DNA from: Umbilicaria muhlenbergii
Taxonomy: Eukaryota > Ascomycota > Lecanoromycetes > Umbilicariales > Umbilicariaceae
Reading direction: 5' to 3'
Length of the DNA stretch: 64,000 nucleotides
Assembly (NCBI GenBank): GCA_000611775.1
Contig: KK106981.1
Span: forward strand, 5,912,312-5,976,311
The notes under the pieces were generated by a model. It saw only the letters and a list, made by a program, of their open reading frames with translations. It had not been told where the DNA came from and did not search any database. Below, in pieces: positions 10,556 through 22,630 of this stretch. How positions within the stretch are numbered: the stretch's first letter is position 1; each line of letters starts with the position of its first letter. The translations under genes were made by a program, and so were the position numbers.

Positions 10556-13500
10556 AAAACATTGAAGAACTGAAGCAGGAGGAGTTAACTCAAGATTAAA
10601 TTACTGATTCTCTTCTTAATTTCTTTGAACTCTTCATTGTTTTTGATGACTGACTGGCAGCAGGTTCCTCTGATGAAATTAATATAATTTCATTAAATAA
10701 TGAGTAAGATTCTCCTTCAGCTCTCATGTGTTCCCTGTTGTGTCATATTATTTTCATTTGATTAAATAATGAGGCTCATCATTTATCTCTTGTTGATTTA
10801 AAATTTTCTTTACTTCAAATTCAGCATCTTGACTTTCAGGGTTAATCTCAGGTGAATTATCTTATAACAGTGTTTTCAGATCAGCTGATTCAAGTAAAGA
10901 TATATAAAATACTGAATGTATTCACATAGCTGATGAAAGTTTAAGCTCATAATTAACACTTTCTTTCTTTCTTAAAATGTGAAAAGATCTCAGCTTCTTG
11001 TGATTTAATTTGTTGCTCAATCACTTCATTTTGATATTATGATGCAGGAGGTATACTTTATTCCTTTTTTCAAGAATAAGTTTTTTATCTCTTTTCTTAT
11101 TATAATATACTGCTGATTTTTTTAAAATAAACTTTATGTTTCATTAAAGTTCCTGATGAAGGTCCTTTAGTCAGTCTATTTATACTTTTGCTTTTTGTGT
11201 TATCATTATCAACCCCCTTGCTTCATTTGTAGGTGAGTTGAAATTGTAATTAACATAAAATGATGATACTCCTGTTGACTTCATTGTTGTTGTGTTGTAA
11301 ATTAACTGAGCTATCAGTAAAAGTTCTACTCAATTGATTTGTTGATAATTAACATAACAGTGTAAGTATTATTTTAATGTCTGATTTAAGCATTCAGTCT
11401 GTTCATTCATCTGTGAATGATATGTGATGAACAGTTTGTGATGAACCTCTAACTGATTCATTGATGATTTTCAGAACTTGAAGGTGAAAAGTTTATCTCT
11501 GTCTGAGATTATTTCTTCTGATAACCCGTGATTGACAGTTATAATTTTTAAAAATGTGTATATTAATTCTTCTGCTGATGATGACTTCTTATATGACAAA
11601 AAGTATTCATACTTTGTGAGTCAGTCTGTTATGATCAGTATTATGTTGTATAATACTTTTATCAGGGGTTTCTTTGATTTTGATAATTTTATCATGAAGT
11701 TTAATGTGATGCTTGATCATGATTGTGATGATGTTGATGATGATTTTAATAATTCATATGACTTATGATGTTCTATTTTATTTTTTCAGCAGGTATCACA
11801 TTTTTAAATAACTTCTTTAACTTTCTTCCTTAATCATGAGAAGTAATATGTTTATGTGAGATGTTTCACTGTTTTTTCAATTCCTTGATGCTCATTCATT
11901 TTGCTAAAATGACATTCTTTTATCAGCGTCTCTCATAAGCTGACTGATATGTAAATTAAGTCTTGAAAAAGTAAGAGACCTTCTCACTTTTCAAAGCTTT
12001 CATGATCATTGATATTCTGAAGGACTTGTTGTGTTAACTTGTCATTCTTCAACACTTTTTGAACTCAACTTTCAAAAATGTTATTCTCAACTTTTATTGT
12101 AAAGTTGACTTCTTTATTGTATGTTATGCTCTCTTGCTCATCCTTTTGAAGGATGATTTAATTCATGATTAACTTTTTCTGCAGGTAATCAGCTCATCTG
12201 TTAAGAGCATTCACTTTGACATTTTCTGATCTTTTTCAGTAATGAATCTTGAAATTATACTGTGATAATTCTTCTGATCAATGAACTTGTCTTCAGTTCA
12301 GGACTTTTGTTGTCATGAAGTATAACAGATTCTTATAATTTAAATACATCTGCACCTCATGCTTTGATCCTTCAAGATATACATGTCATTGTTTAAATGC
12401 ATCAACAATAATTAACAGCTCCTTGTCATGTATTTCATAACTTTATTCAGCACTTAACAGTTTTCATGAGTAGTAGACTACTGATCACAGACATCTCTTA
12501 TTATTTAATTGATTAATGCATGCTTTTATAACTTCATCTGACGTGTTCATCTTGAGTGTAATAAGTTTCTCAGAGTTGAAACTCATGAGAATTAATTGCA
12601 ACATGAAGTGCTTCTTCAGCTCTTTAAAGAATCTCTGTGCTTCAATAGATTAAATAAACTTTCAGTCTTTTTTCATCAACTTCATTAGAGGTGTTGTGAT
12701 CTTAAAATATTTCTTGATAAACTTTCTATAGAAGTTTGCAAAGTCTAGGAAGGATTGTACTTCCTTAATATTTATCAAAACTGACTATTTGATCATGAAA
12801 TTAATTTTTTTCAAATTCATTCATAAGCCTTTCAGTGTGATGATGAACTCAAGGAACTGAACTTCCTTAGCATGAAAAAGACTTTTCTCAGGCTTAATTC
12901 ACAGATCAGCATCTTTTAATGCTTGTAGAACTTTTCATATATGTTTGATGTGCTGCTCTTTTATTTTTAAGTATACCAGTATGTCATCAAGGTAGACAAC
13001 CACAAACTGATTTAAATATTATCATAAAATGTTGTTAATGAAAGCTTGAAAAGTCACAGGGGCATTGATTGATCTGAACAGCATTATCAAGTACTCATAT
13101 AGTCTTGAGTGCATTTGAAACACTGTTTTTCATTCATCATCTTCTTTTATTCATATCTGGTTGAATGCCTCTAAGATGTTGAATTTTGTGAATTATTATA
13201 CTTTCTGAAATCTGTCCTGCAGTTCTGACATGAGTGGCAGTGAGTAATTGTTTTTTATCATTATGTTGTTCAGTGCCCTGTAGTCAACACACAACCTCAA
13301 TGATTTATCAGATTTTGGGACAAACAATATTAAATAATCAGCTGAAGACTGAGATTTTTAAATGAATTCTTTTCATAAGTTCTCCTTTAAATATTCTCAC
13401 AATGCATTTAAATTCTGAGGTGACAATGAGTATATGAGTTGCTTTGTTAATTTGCAATCTTTCATGATCTTGATTTCATGATTTCATTCTTAATGTTTCA

Positions 13501-15831
13501 GTAAGATGTTTTGTTTCTTAACTGCTGTAAACATTTCTTCAAAGTCTTTACATTTTTTAAGGATAAATAACTTGATAATAAGGTCTTAATCATCATCAAC
13601 TCATTTAGTTCACAGTATTTTTGTATCAGAATTCTTTAGTTCCTCATGTGTTTCTTTCATTGTTATAGTGAAGACTTTCACTCCTTCAGGTGAGTTCAGG
13701 ACTAAATATAACTTTATAAAAATACTGCCTTTTGTGAAGTATATCTCATTTCTCAGCTCAATCAATCATAGGATTGACTGCTCAGAGTTAAAATATACTG
13801 AGGACTGTGTCACTTCCTGACTGCTTTATAATGTTGAAACTGATTTTCTCTCAGTGTCAACTTATCTGAACAGGTATCAGAATGATTTCTTTATTTACAT
13901 GATCATTATTATGTTTCATGAGGGTTTTATTAAATTCTTAAAGTAAATAAGGATTCTGCTTTCTTCAAATTTCTATCTCATTCAATTTAGTGAACTGTGA
14001 ATTCAAGAAATTCTCTGTACAGTCATTGTTGATTAACAGTCTGACTGAGTGGCTCTTTACTTTAATTCAGACACAGAAGTTGCTCATGTCCTCTGTGACA
14101 GTGATTTCTTTAACAATCATCTCTTTCAGAGGCTTTAGTTCAGGTGTCTTCAGAGGCCTCTGATTTAAAGAGCTTTTTAGTTTTTTAAATTAAATGAGAG
14201 AAATCTCAGATTCTCTCTCACATACTTGAAGTCCTTCAGGTCAACTTTCTTGTCTGAGTATCATACTGAGTTTAACTTTAAGTATTCACTTCAAAGTTCT
14301 CAAACTTTTATGCATAGTTTTCTTGAGATGTGTGCTTTATTAAGAGTAACATATCTTCCTTTCATGATGAACTTTAAACCCTTTGATAATGTTTCTCTGA
14401 GTATGTCTTGATAATTCATATTCTTAATCTCATCTTTCTGAGTGAATGCATTTTTAATAATTTTAAGGGATTCACTCCTGCAACTGACTTATGTGATTTT
14501 TATAATTCTCAGAAGATCTTTTTATCACTTTAAATACTTCTTCATAAGTTTTCAATCACTGTTCTTTACAGGTGAATGCTTAAATATCATCATTCTTTTT
14601 AATAAACTTCTCTGAATCTTCAGAGTTTATTACCTTCATGAAGTCTTCCTCCTCATTAGATGAGAGTATCATTTTATCACTGTTAATGTAGTTGCCTTCT
14701 TGACTGAATTGATTTCATTAAACTTGTCATTTCTTCAAGTCTGTGACTTGATTTAAGTGAGAGGTAGTGACATATTCTCTTATTCTCTTTGATTGATGTG
14801 AAAATTATTCAGAGCTGTCTTTATCACTCTGATGTGTATGACAGTCATCATCATAACATGCTGTTTAAAACATAATATTATAATTACTCTTGTCCTTTGC
14901 TTCTTGCGTGACAGTGTATGTCTTTTTTGATTGAATGATCTTTTCAGAGACTCAACAATCTCAGGTGAAATGTCTTAATTTTTTATAATTGTAATAATTA
15001 CTTTTATGAGGTTTTTCTTTCTTTCTTGAGTCTTTCCTTCATTGAAAATGATTCACTTGAGTAGCTGTATCAATTTTCATAAGTTGAGGTTCATAATAAG
15101 ATTAATTATTATACTGATGCTCACAGTTTTTCTCAGCTCTTCATGATACAAGAATCTTGTGACTCTTCTTTAAGCTTCATTCATAAGCTCAGTTGTCAAT
15201 AATGATTGATCATTCAATCATTTCTGAGAGCGTGACAGGGTGTTCAGTTTTAAAGATTTTATCTTTCATCACATCCTTCAATCCCTTATAATATTGCGCT
15301 GTCAAAGCAATATCATCTCAGTTCATATGTGAGGTGAGTTTTTAAAAGTTTATTATGTACATAGCAGCTGCTTCTTTCTGCTGAATATTATAAATTTCTC
15401 ACTTCACTGTTCTCTCTTCATTAATTGTTTTAAACATTATCCTTATCTGCTTCTTGAACTTCTTCAACTCATGAAAAATCTCATTAATTGAGTCATCCTG
15501 ATCTTCACTCTTATTGTCAAGATAATCTTAAAGAATAAATTTAAATCAGTTCAAAGCATCTGACCTCAGAAATGAGGAGGTGAACAACATCTTCTTTAAT
15601 TTTAACATGAATAAAGACTTGTTGAACTGCAGGTACATGTCAAGCTGAGTGAAGAATAAATTTAATAATCTTCTCTCATCAAGGAACTTATCTGATAACA
15701 GGATCTTAATTCAGACTACTTTGTTAAAGAAGCATTCAGTGACTGATTTTTCTTTATTAAAGGATTTGAACATCATGAGACTGATGAGTTAATTCATTGC
15801 ATGACTGATACTTCATGAGTGATGCTCAAAG
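10556..15831 (-). mobile_element. Gypsy copy B: gag-pol with chromodomain, decayed
   Basis: Reading right to left: gag with a zinc knuckle (about 15,800-14,950; the knuckle is near 14,980); a protease-like segment near 14,000 with its DSG-type site changed to NND; reverse transcriptase with the YLDD box at about 12,990; RNase H (about 12,850-12,250); integrase (about 12,050-11,250); and chromodomain (about 10,850-10,690). Dozens of stops interrupt the frames, most of them TGA. The body ends at 10,556, immediately against the LTR of copy A. B therefore lacks its own 3' LTR in the proper orientation. No gene other than element remnants was seen here. Confidence 0.88.
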
Positions 15832-16238
15832 TGTAACAGGTGATGTCATAGTGACTGAAGTAATATTATCATTCAACAAATTATAAGTATGATTCAATAA
15901 ACTAAACAAGGTTCAATAAACTACATGATCATACAACAATCTTAAAGTTAAGATCTAGTGAGGGAACTAGTAATCATAATCTTAAGAGATTGCATTTAAT
16001 ACATGAGTTGAGCATGAGCTCTTAACTATGAATCTACCTGTGATTATATAAACTCTAGAAGACTCATGTGATTGAGATGATCATAATGATTAAACCCTTG
16101 ATCACTTTGAACAGCTTGATCACTCTGATTGAGGTGATTAAGGTGTTTGAGCCCTCACTCACCTTGATCACTTTGATCAGTATCAGCTGTTCACTGCAAG
16201 CATGTACTTCTAAGTACTGTTTTAATTAAGTCATAACA
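15832..16238 (-). repeat. 5' LTR of copy B
   Basis: 407 bp. On the minus strand it starts TGTTATGACTTAAT and ends CCTGTTACA, and it aligns with the LTR of copy A along its whole length. It sits inside gag sequence of another element (C). Confidence 0.88.
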
Positions 16239-17400
16239 TCAGGGAACTGACTCAGTGATTATTTAAGTAGTTGATTTTAAGATCTTAATAAAATGTTCAG
16301 TCCTTGTATGAGTTTGACTTGTGAAGAAGAATGTTTAATTCAGTTAAGATCTGATGATCTTCTTTGCATTAAGCAGTCATAAAGTCTGATTGATTCATTG
16401 ACAATGCTTAATGAGTTCATACAGGTCTTTAAGTCTGTCATCATTAATATTTAACTGTTATTGAATCTTGTTGTTAACCTTGTTCAGAAGTTCTCCTATT
16501 CAGTATGAATCAAGGAACTCATTCAATTCAGTAACATATCACTGAAAATCAGCTCAGAAGGACAGGAAGTCTTTAAATTTTTAATAAAACTTACAGAATT
16601 CATCAGTGACAGTACATCTTTAATCTGAGTCTCTGTAAATTCAGGTCAAATGTTTTAGCAGTTCATCAATATTTAAATAAGCTGTTCAAGACACTGAATT
16701 CATTCAAGATTTTATGTGTTTAACAGAGTCATCCTCAACTTTTATTTTCATGTATGTTATCTTCATCTGCTCAGTGAGGTATTATTTATTCATTGCTAGT
16801 AAGTAGTTTCTGATCTTCATTACTCATTTATCATATTTCAAATGATCACTGAAGAACATCAGTGAATCAGGGAACTTTAATAATTTAAATAATTCTTCAA
16901 CTGTGAGTTGAGGAAAATCAGATCAGAGGATGCTTATGACTGTGATTCTTTATTTAAGATATGTTATCACATCAGCTTGTTTAATAATTTTTTTCTTCAG
17001 TTCCTTATTCTTATTCTTCATTCTTTTGTAGTTCACTTGTAGTTCTTTATGAGCCTTTATAATGATGTCAATTTCATTCAAAGACTGCTCATGATCAGTG
17101 ATTAATTGTTGAAGAGTAATCATTGCTTCAGAGGAATGTTCTTGTAGAAGATTAATCAGAGTCTCTGCATTTAAGGTGATCAGGATCTGATTGATCAGGT
17201 TTTCATTCAAAGTAAATTGTTCATCATTCACAGAAGTCAACAAAGACTCTTTAATTCATGAGTAAACTTCATTATCAGCTTCTCTGATCATCATGATTAA
17301 TTTCTGATTTAGGTTCTGATTTTGATTCAGTTTCAATCTGATTCAGAATTCATTCAAGATGCCTCACAGCAGAGGATAAAGAAAGAGATTAAAATAATGT
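16239..17400 (-). mobile_element. gag fragment of a third Gypsy element (C)
   Basis: On the minus strand, 17,243-16,950 is an open 97-codon coiled-coil frame rich in Lys, Asn and Leu. After stops it continues into a retrotransposon gag-like region with WVMKIRNYLL near 16,800 and ELNESLDSYRIGELL-like text near 16,500. The reading stops at the LTR of copy B, so B probably landed in this gag. No pol portion of C is present in the window. Confidence 0.65.
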
Positions 17401-19014
17401 TAAGACTATGCAAATTATGAATTAATGCATGTGCTTTAACAGCTGACATTTAGCTACAGAGAAGAATTTAAGTCCAAGGAGCAAAAGGAAGAAAGAGCAT
17501 GAAGATTAAAATCTTTATGTGTGCATTAACACTCATTAGTTTAATCATCACTAACTCAATCAGTCATTCAGTTTGATTCATCATTCAGAACATCATTCAG
17601 ATCATTTAATTTAATTTAATATTCAAGTGTAAACCTGACATCTCTGCTCATAATGATTAAAGTAATTAAAGCTTTAATCAAGTCAGTCATCTTAATTATT
17701 TTTTAATTGCAATGATTAAAGTGATTAAAGTCTTAATCAGCTTAATCATCTTAATTATTTTAAATCATAATTTCTTTGATTTAAATAATTAAGCAGTTCA
17801 GCTGATTAAATTTATTATAATATTAAATGAATTTCTAATTATTAAATTTTTTTATAAGTATATCAAATAACTTCAAAAAGGAAGTTAAAAGAATTAATTT
17901 TATAAATGATCTCAGAAAAAACTTCATCTGAAAGTTTTTTTTAAATTATTCACAATCTTTAAGTTTTATTTTTTAAATAATCATCAATTATTTAAATTTT
18001 TTCTTGTTTATCTTAAAGTGTTCATGTTGAATATAATACTTAATATATTTATGCACTTTTGTAATTTAATATTTAAGAGTGTCATCATCTTGTTTTTCAT
18101 TATATTAAGAAGATCAAGTCAACTTGAGAGCTTTAATTCATAAAGTCACAGAAATAAAAGCTGTTACAAAAGTTATAAAATTATTAATAACTTATTAATA
18201 TTAATAAGCAAGTTTTACTTTTTATCATGTAATAACTGTATTTTAATCATAAACAGTATTAATAATAACTGTGATGATTTAAATCTTTATAACAGTTTTA
18301 AATATTAAGGTTGTAATGTAAACAAATATTATAAATCAAGCTGCTTGAGAAAATAAATAAAATAAATTAAACTTAAAGTTTGTGAAATTCTTTTTTATTA
18401 AGTTTATAATCTGTGAATTAAATGTGATTTAAGTTTAAGCTTCAGTTCACTGAGGTTAAGTTAAATTAAACAATGAGACTGAAGGTTTAAAAAAAGAATC
18501 ACATGACATGATTTTAATTATGAAAGCAGTTAAATTGCTTCATGTATAATCAAACAGTTCATAAAAGTGCTGTAAGAAGTAAACTTTAAAGTAAATGAGA
18601 ATTGTAATGATGAATTCTTATAAAAGAACTTTTTATTATTTTTATAAAATTTCTTAATTATAACACTCCTCAGAGTGAATCTGTGAAGTTATCATGATCA
18701 CAGAGAATAACAGTGATGAAGAAAAAAATTTCACTTCCTTGTAAAAGCAATAAAATAGATGAAAACATCAGAAATTTATTTAATTATTTTTTTAACTCAG
18801 AGATTCTATCTCTGAAGGAGATAAATTATATATGAGCAAGTAATGATACTTGAAAGCATCACTGCTTATCAGCAGAGCTGATTTTGCCTTTTTTTAATCA
18901 TGTTGCTATTATATTTGATTGATAATATGAATTGTGTGTGCTATGAAGTGAAAAATCTAATTGAGTGCTCATAACAGTGTAATCAGAAAAAGTTCATAAA
19001 TGAGCTTTTATTCT
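17401..19014. other. very AT-rich tract, no gene recognised
   Basis: This is the most AT-rich part of the window, with long TTAAT and TAAAT runs and almost no G+C-rich words. No translation resembles a known family. It ends where CTCAGAGCGGC begins at about 19,010. Confidence 0.7.
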
Positions 19015-19099
19015 CAGAGCGGCTTTTGTTCCTCTGAGACGCTAGTACACATTCGTAAAGCAATAGAAATCACATCAGCGGTAGTGATCCCCACGTGAA

Positions 19100-19457
19100 T
19101 CCTGTACTTCATCATCTATTGACTCTTCTACCATCCCCTTGCGCGCATTCCGGGGCCAAAGCTAGCAGCCCTTACCTTCCTCTACCAAACGTACTTCAGC
19201 TTCAAAGATGGCAGTCGCTTTTACAAGCAAGTCGGCCTCGTCCATAAGAAATATGGACTTGTGCGCATCACGCCACATGGAATATCCATAAACGATCCTG
19301 AAAACTATGAGGCTATTTATTATGTTGGGTCGAGATACGCAAAAACATCATGATATTACGACGCCTTCAGTATGAAATATGCATCGTTCAGCACCTGTCC
19401 CAATGAGGAGCACCGTCTCCGTCGCGGGCCATTGAATAAGTTCTTCTCGCGGGTAAT
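19100..19457 (+). pseudogene. cytochrome P450, N-terminal part (split by a transposon)
   Basis: The frame reads through the end of a hydrophobic anchor, then the proline hinge HPLARIPGPKLAAL, then the region up to RLRRGPLNKFFSR, as in fungal P450s of the trichodiene-oxygenase-like group. TGA codons at 19,120-19,122 and 19,351-19,353 fall where Trp is expected. No usable ATG is visible upstream. The reading stops at the AAT target duplication (19,455-19,457), where a Harbinger-like element begins. The remainder of the gene resumes at 22,749, and removing the element plus one AAT leaves the two parts in the same frame. The original enzyme would have been an ER-anchored haem mono-oxygenase. Its substrate is unknown. 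Confidence 0.87.
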
Positions 19458-19706
19458 AGAGAGGTTTCGCAACCACTTCTTCCGGCAATGTTAGGCATAG
19501 CGGCATAAAATTAGGGTGACGCCAGCGTCGCCCTAGGCCCTAAAGGGTAGTCACCGCTGAAGAGGAGCGCTACCATAGCTAGTGCTCCTTTACAGGCACC
19601 TCTATGTGTTGCTTTAGGATTAGTTTTAATGTAATTTGAACCTCCATATGCTGCAGAGATTGTGTAACGCGTAGATAGCCATATTATAAATTAATTGAAT
19701 AGAAAT

Positions 19707-21053
19707 ATGGATAGGTTTCTGCCTCTCATGAGCCCTGAGGACTACGACCAGACCTCTCTGCCTGCCACACTGCTTGAATGAGGTGATTCTCCGCCGCCTG
19801 TAAGGGCTTCAGCACCTCCCCCCTCTCTTCCACCTTTGAAGACTGTCCTGGAGTCTCCTCGTCCAACGCAGGCTTTCGAACAGGCAACTTGAGCTTTCAA
19901 ACAGGCAACTCAACAGCAGCAATGAGCTGCCTGGCTAGGACAAGAGCTGACCCAACTGGAAGAAGCTCTGACAGTGAGAGAAGGGTTGAAATGGACACTC
20001 TTGTCCACGGTGGAGGAGGTCATAATGATAGGTCTCTGCGTGAATCGTCAGCATGAGTATTGAAGCCTATTCAAGAAGGATTTCTGGGCCCTTATTCAGC
20101 GGCTTTTGCAGGCTGAACTTCATTGAGAAACACCGTACAGAAGCGCTGAGGGAAGAATGAGAAAGCTTGCTGAAAAAAGAGCCAAAGTGGTGGCTGCAGA
20201 GAAAGAGGAGACAGGAACTGTGCAGTCAGACAATGCACATACACAAGCGTTAGACCAGTGGCTTGCAGTGCTAAAGGACAAGAAAGAAGCCCTTAGTAAC
20301 CAGAAAGGAAAGAAGAAGGATGTGGAGAAATGACAAGCTGAATCAGAGGCTCAAAGGCAGGCTTCATTAGTCAATTTTCAACAAAAAGGGGCACTTACCA
20401 GGGTTTTGATTAGCAGTGATGACGAGGAAGAAACAAACAAAGGAGAAGAGCCTGTTAATGAAGAAGAAGAAGAAGAAGAAGAAGAAGAAGAAGAAGAAGA
20501 AGAAGAAGAAGAAGAAGAAGAAGAAGAAGAAGAAGAAGAAGAAGAAGAAGAAGAAGAAGAAGAAGAAGAAGAAGAAGAAGAAGAAGAAGAAGAAGAAGAA
20601 GAAGAAGAAGAAGAAGAAGAAGAAGAAGAAGAAGAAGAAGAAGAAGAAGAAGAAGAAGAAGAAGAAGAAGAAGAAGAAGAAGAAGAAGAAGAAGAAGAAG
20701 AAGAAGAAGAAGAAGAAGAAGAAGAAGAAGAAGAAGAAGAAGAAGAAGAAGAAGAAGAAGAAGAAGAAGAAGAAGAAGAAGAAGCAGAAGCAGCAGAGAA
20801 TGATGTAGAATTCACTAATATACAGGATTTTGAAAATGGAAGAATTGAAACAATTCCACTCAATGATACCACCCTTTCAACCAACCCATCTAGGACACCT
20901 CTTAGGTGTTTAAACACTCTGCCTCCACCTCTCTACTCCACCTCCACTGTCTCCGCCGCCTCCACTGCCTTCACTGCCTTCACCGCCTCCGCTGCCTCCG
21001 CCGCCTCTGCCAGCCGTTCCACCTCCACCACCAGGTCCAGTTCTCGAGGTTGA
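19707..21053 (+). pseudogene. transposon accessory ORF (Myb/SANT-like) with a poly-Glu tract
   Basis: One frame runs from ATG at 19,707 to the stop at 21,051-21,053, interrupted by six TGA codons and by no TAA or TAG. The middle (about 19,970-20,300) has a helical, Trp-containing region resembling the trihelix/SANT-like partner proteins of Harbinger transposases. A charged coiled-coil stretch follows, then 108 consecutive Glu codons (20,460-20,783), then a Ser/Thr/Ala-rich tail. In this superfamily the second protein helps the transposase enter the nucleus and bind ends; that role is inferred here. The final stretch, 20,406-21,053, is open for 215 codons. Confidence 0.7.
20460..20783 (+). repeat. 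(GAA)108 microsatellite
   Basis: 108 perfect GAA triplets encode a polyglutamate run in the transposon ORF, bounded by AAT and by GCA GAA GCA GCA. The tract forms a long purine-only strand. The long Lys frame and the opposite-strand Ser frame over it are trivial consequences of the repeat. Confidence 0.98.
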
Positions 21054-21351
21054 AGCCGGAAGAGAGCTCATTTGGGAGGAAGGGAGGAGCAGGCAGGTGT
21101 GAAGTCATGAGATTTGCTGTTTATTGAGGCCATCAACAGCCTGGGAGAAAAATTGAGGGGGGGGGTGAATGAGACAGGGGCGGAGGACTGATTCGCTCAA
21201 TTGGAGGTGAAACTGGAGGTGGAGAAGCAGGAAACAGAGAGAAAAGCTCTTATTTGAAAGGTGGAGGAGGACGCTTGGTGGGATAAATTGCAAGCAATGT
21301 TAGCAAGAATTGCGGAGATAAAGGAAGGTGGAAAGGAGGCTTCAAACGCTT

Positions 21352-22630
21352 TTAATTAGCTAGGTAGTCCTTCAAATTTGGAGGCAGACAATTGAATTGC
21401 CTGCTTGTTTGATTGCCGCGGAGACAGGTCCATATATTACTAAGTAATACTGCCACAAAATAGTAGGCTGGGACTGGTTGTAGGCCGATTTTTAACTGCT
21501 TGTCGAAGGCGTTGTATAGCCAGGCGTTTTGAACCCTAGCAAAGCCATGTTCTACTGCAATTCAACAGCGAGACATGACTGCATTATAGGCCAATTCATC
21601 TTGAGACAGAGCTCAAGCAGTGGTGCTCTGAAATGCCCCAAAAATTCCATATGCCCCATTGTAGGCAGGGTCTTCATAGAGGTATAATCAGTCCTCTGGA
21701 GCAGCGTTATCAAAGAGCTATTAAACTGTTAGTAAAGGAGGTTTAAAAAGGAAGAAACTCACTGTTCTAAGCTTGTCTTCAAGCCCAGATTCAACAAAAA
21801 CAGGCCAATCTCCCTTCGGCCCTTCAAACGGCCCAATTAAGCTAGATATCAAGCCATCTGGGGTTACAACTGACTGGTATTTGAAGCAGTGGCACTTCTT
21901 ATACCCTGAGTAGTAGACCTGCTGCTCCTGTCCAGGTCTACATACCTTTCGAAGGGTTCCATCAATGTAGCCCCAATAGCAGTCACCCCCTCCTGCAGCC
22001 AAAATTGCCCTGGAAAATGTCTGTAAGTGGGCCATTGTCAGCCTTCTAGGGTTTCACTCCACCATACCCTTAAATAGAAGGACTAGGTGGTGTACAACGT
22101 CATAGAAGACTGTTGATAGCCAGCTTCAAGACTTTCCAAATAGGTCACATAGGCCCACAAGCCGGTTGGGCCATGAAAGTCTATGTAACAATAAGCATAA
22201 GGCCTCCTCAGGGAGGGCTTGATATCGGTTTCAATATTTGATTTCGTCGAGGCGGAGGAGAGGAAGGATTCGTTGAATTTCAAGCTTGTTAAACCTGCTT
22301 TATGTTAGTTATTCCTGTCTCAAAAGGGGGGGGTTTAAAAACCGTAGAAATGCCGTTGTTTTGGCATTAGACCAGGCATCGAGGTTAAAGGGGGCTCAGA
22401 GGTACTCAATTGAAGGCCTATACGCATATGGAAGAAGGGGTCGTAGGCGTCGAGCACCCGCCAAAGTTGTACGGCAGCGGCGGCGGCGGCGAGCATCATC
22501 CCATAGGTGGGCAACAGTAAGAACAACAGCAAGAGCAGCAGCAGTCTTCCTACACTGTAGGGAAGCCATGAATTTGAATCTAAATACACGTATAAAGCAG
22601 GCGCCAACGCGTACGCAAAGAAAGAAATTA
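21352..22630 (-). pseudogene. Harbinger-type DDE transposase, TGA-interrupted
   Basis: Minus-strand reading gives the family landmarks in order: LLLHRLSWPNRL (about 22,190), FSRAILAAGGG, WGYIDGT (first Asp, about 21,975), VYYSGYKKCH, LYEDPAYNG (second Asp, about 21,675), AVEHGF (Glu, about 21,560) and PAYYFVAVLL. The frame ends at TAA, 21,354-21,352. An intron at about 21,765-21,722 (GTGAGT...CTAAC...TAG) joins LEDKLRT to LFDNAA. At least six TGA codons fall at Trp or Arg positions. The N-terminus is unclear because of low-complexity sequence near 22,450-22,540. The catalytic triad is intact, so only nonsense changes disable it. The enzyme would cut and paste the element. Confidence 0.87.

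Larger units (their letters stand above)
1..19014. other. AT-rich, repeat-derived compartment with RIP-like decay
   Basis: This block is visibly AT-rich and lacks ordinary genes. Recognisable protein fragments all belong to mobile elements, and nearly all are broken by stop codons. In sampled stretches such as 421-720 there is no CG, TGG or CCA at all, whereas TCA, TGA and TTA are very common and CAA is retained. From about 19,015 the text changes abruptly to GC-richer DNA with frequent CG. Bases 2,600-3,570 and the repeat core GCGACCGC keep some CG, so the decay is uneven. I infer a repeat-targeted C-to-T mutational process. The composition was judged by eye, not computed. Confidence 0.9.

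Noticed and set aside
11532-11768. 78-codon plus-strand frame as a gene
   Set aside because: It is the antisense of the integrase region of Gypsy copy B.
20378-20917. Long Ser-rich frame on the minus strand and Lys-rich frame on the plus strand
   Set aside because: Both exist only because the GAA repeat is open in every frame.
19707-22630. TGA read as Trp (alternative genetic code), since all stops in the transposon genes are TGA and often at Trp positions
   Set aside because: Some of these TGA codons fall at expected Arg positions, intact genes here use TGG for Trp, and GLT1 ends with TGA. C-to-T mutation explains it better.
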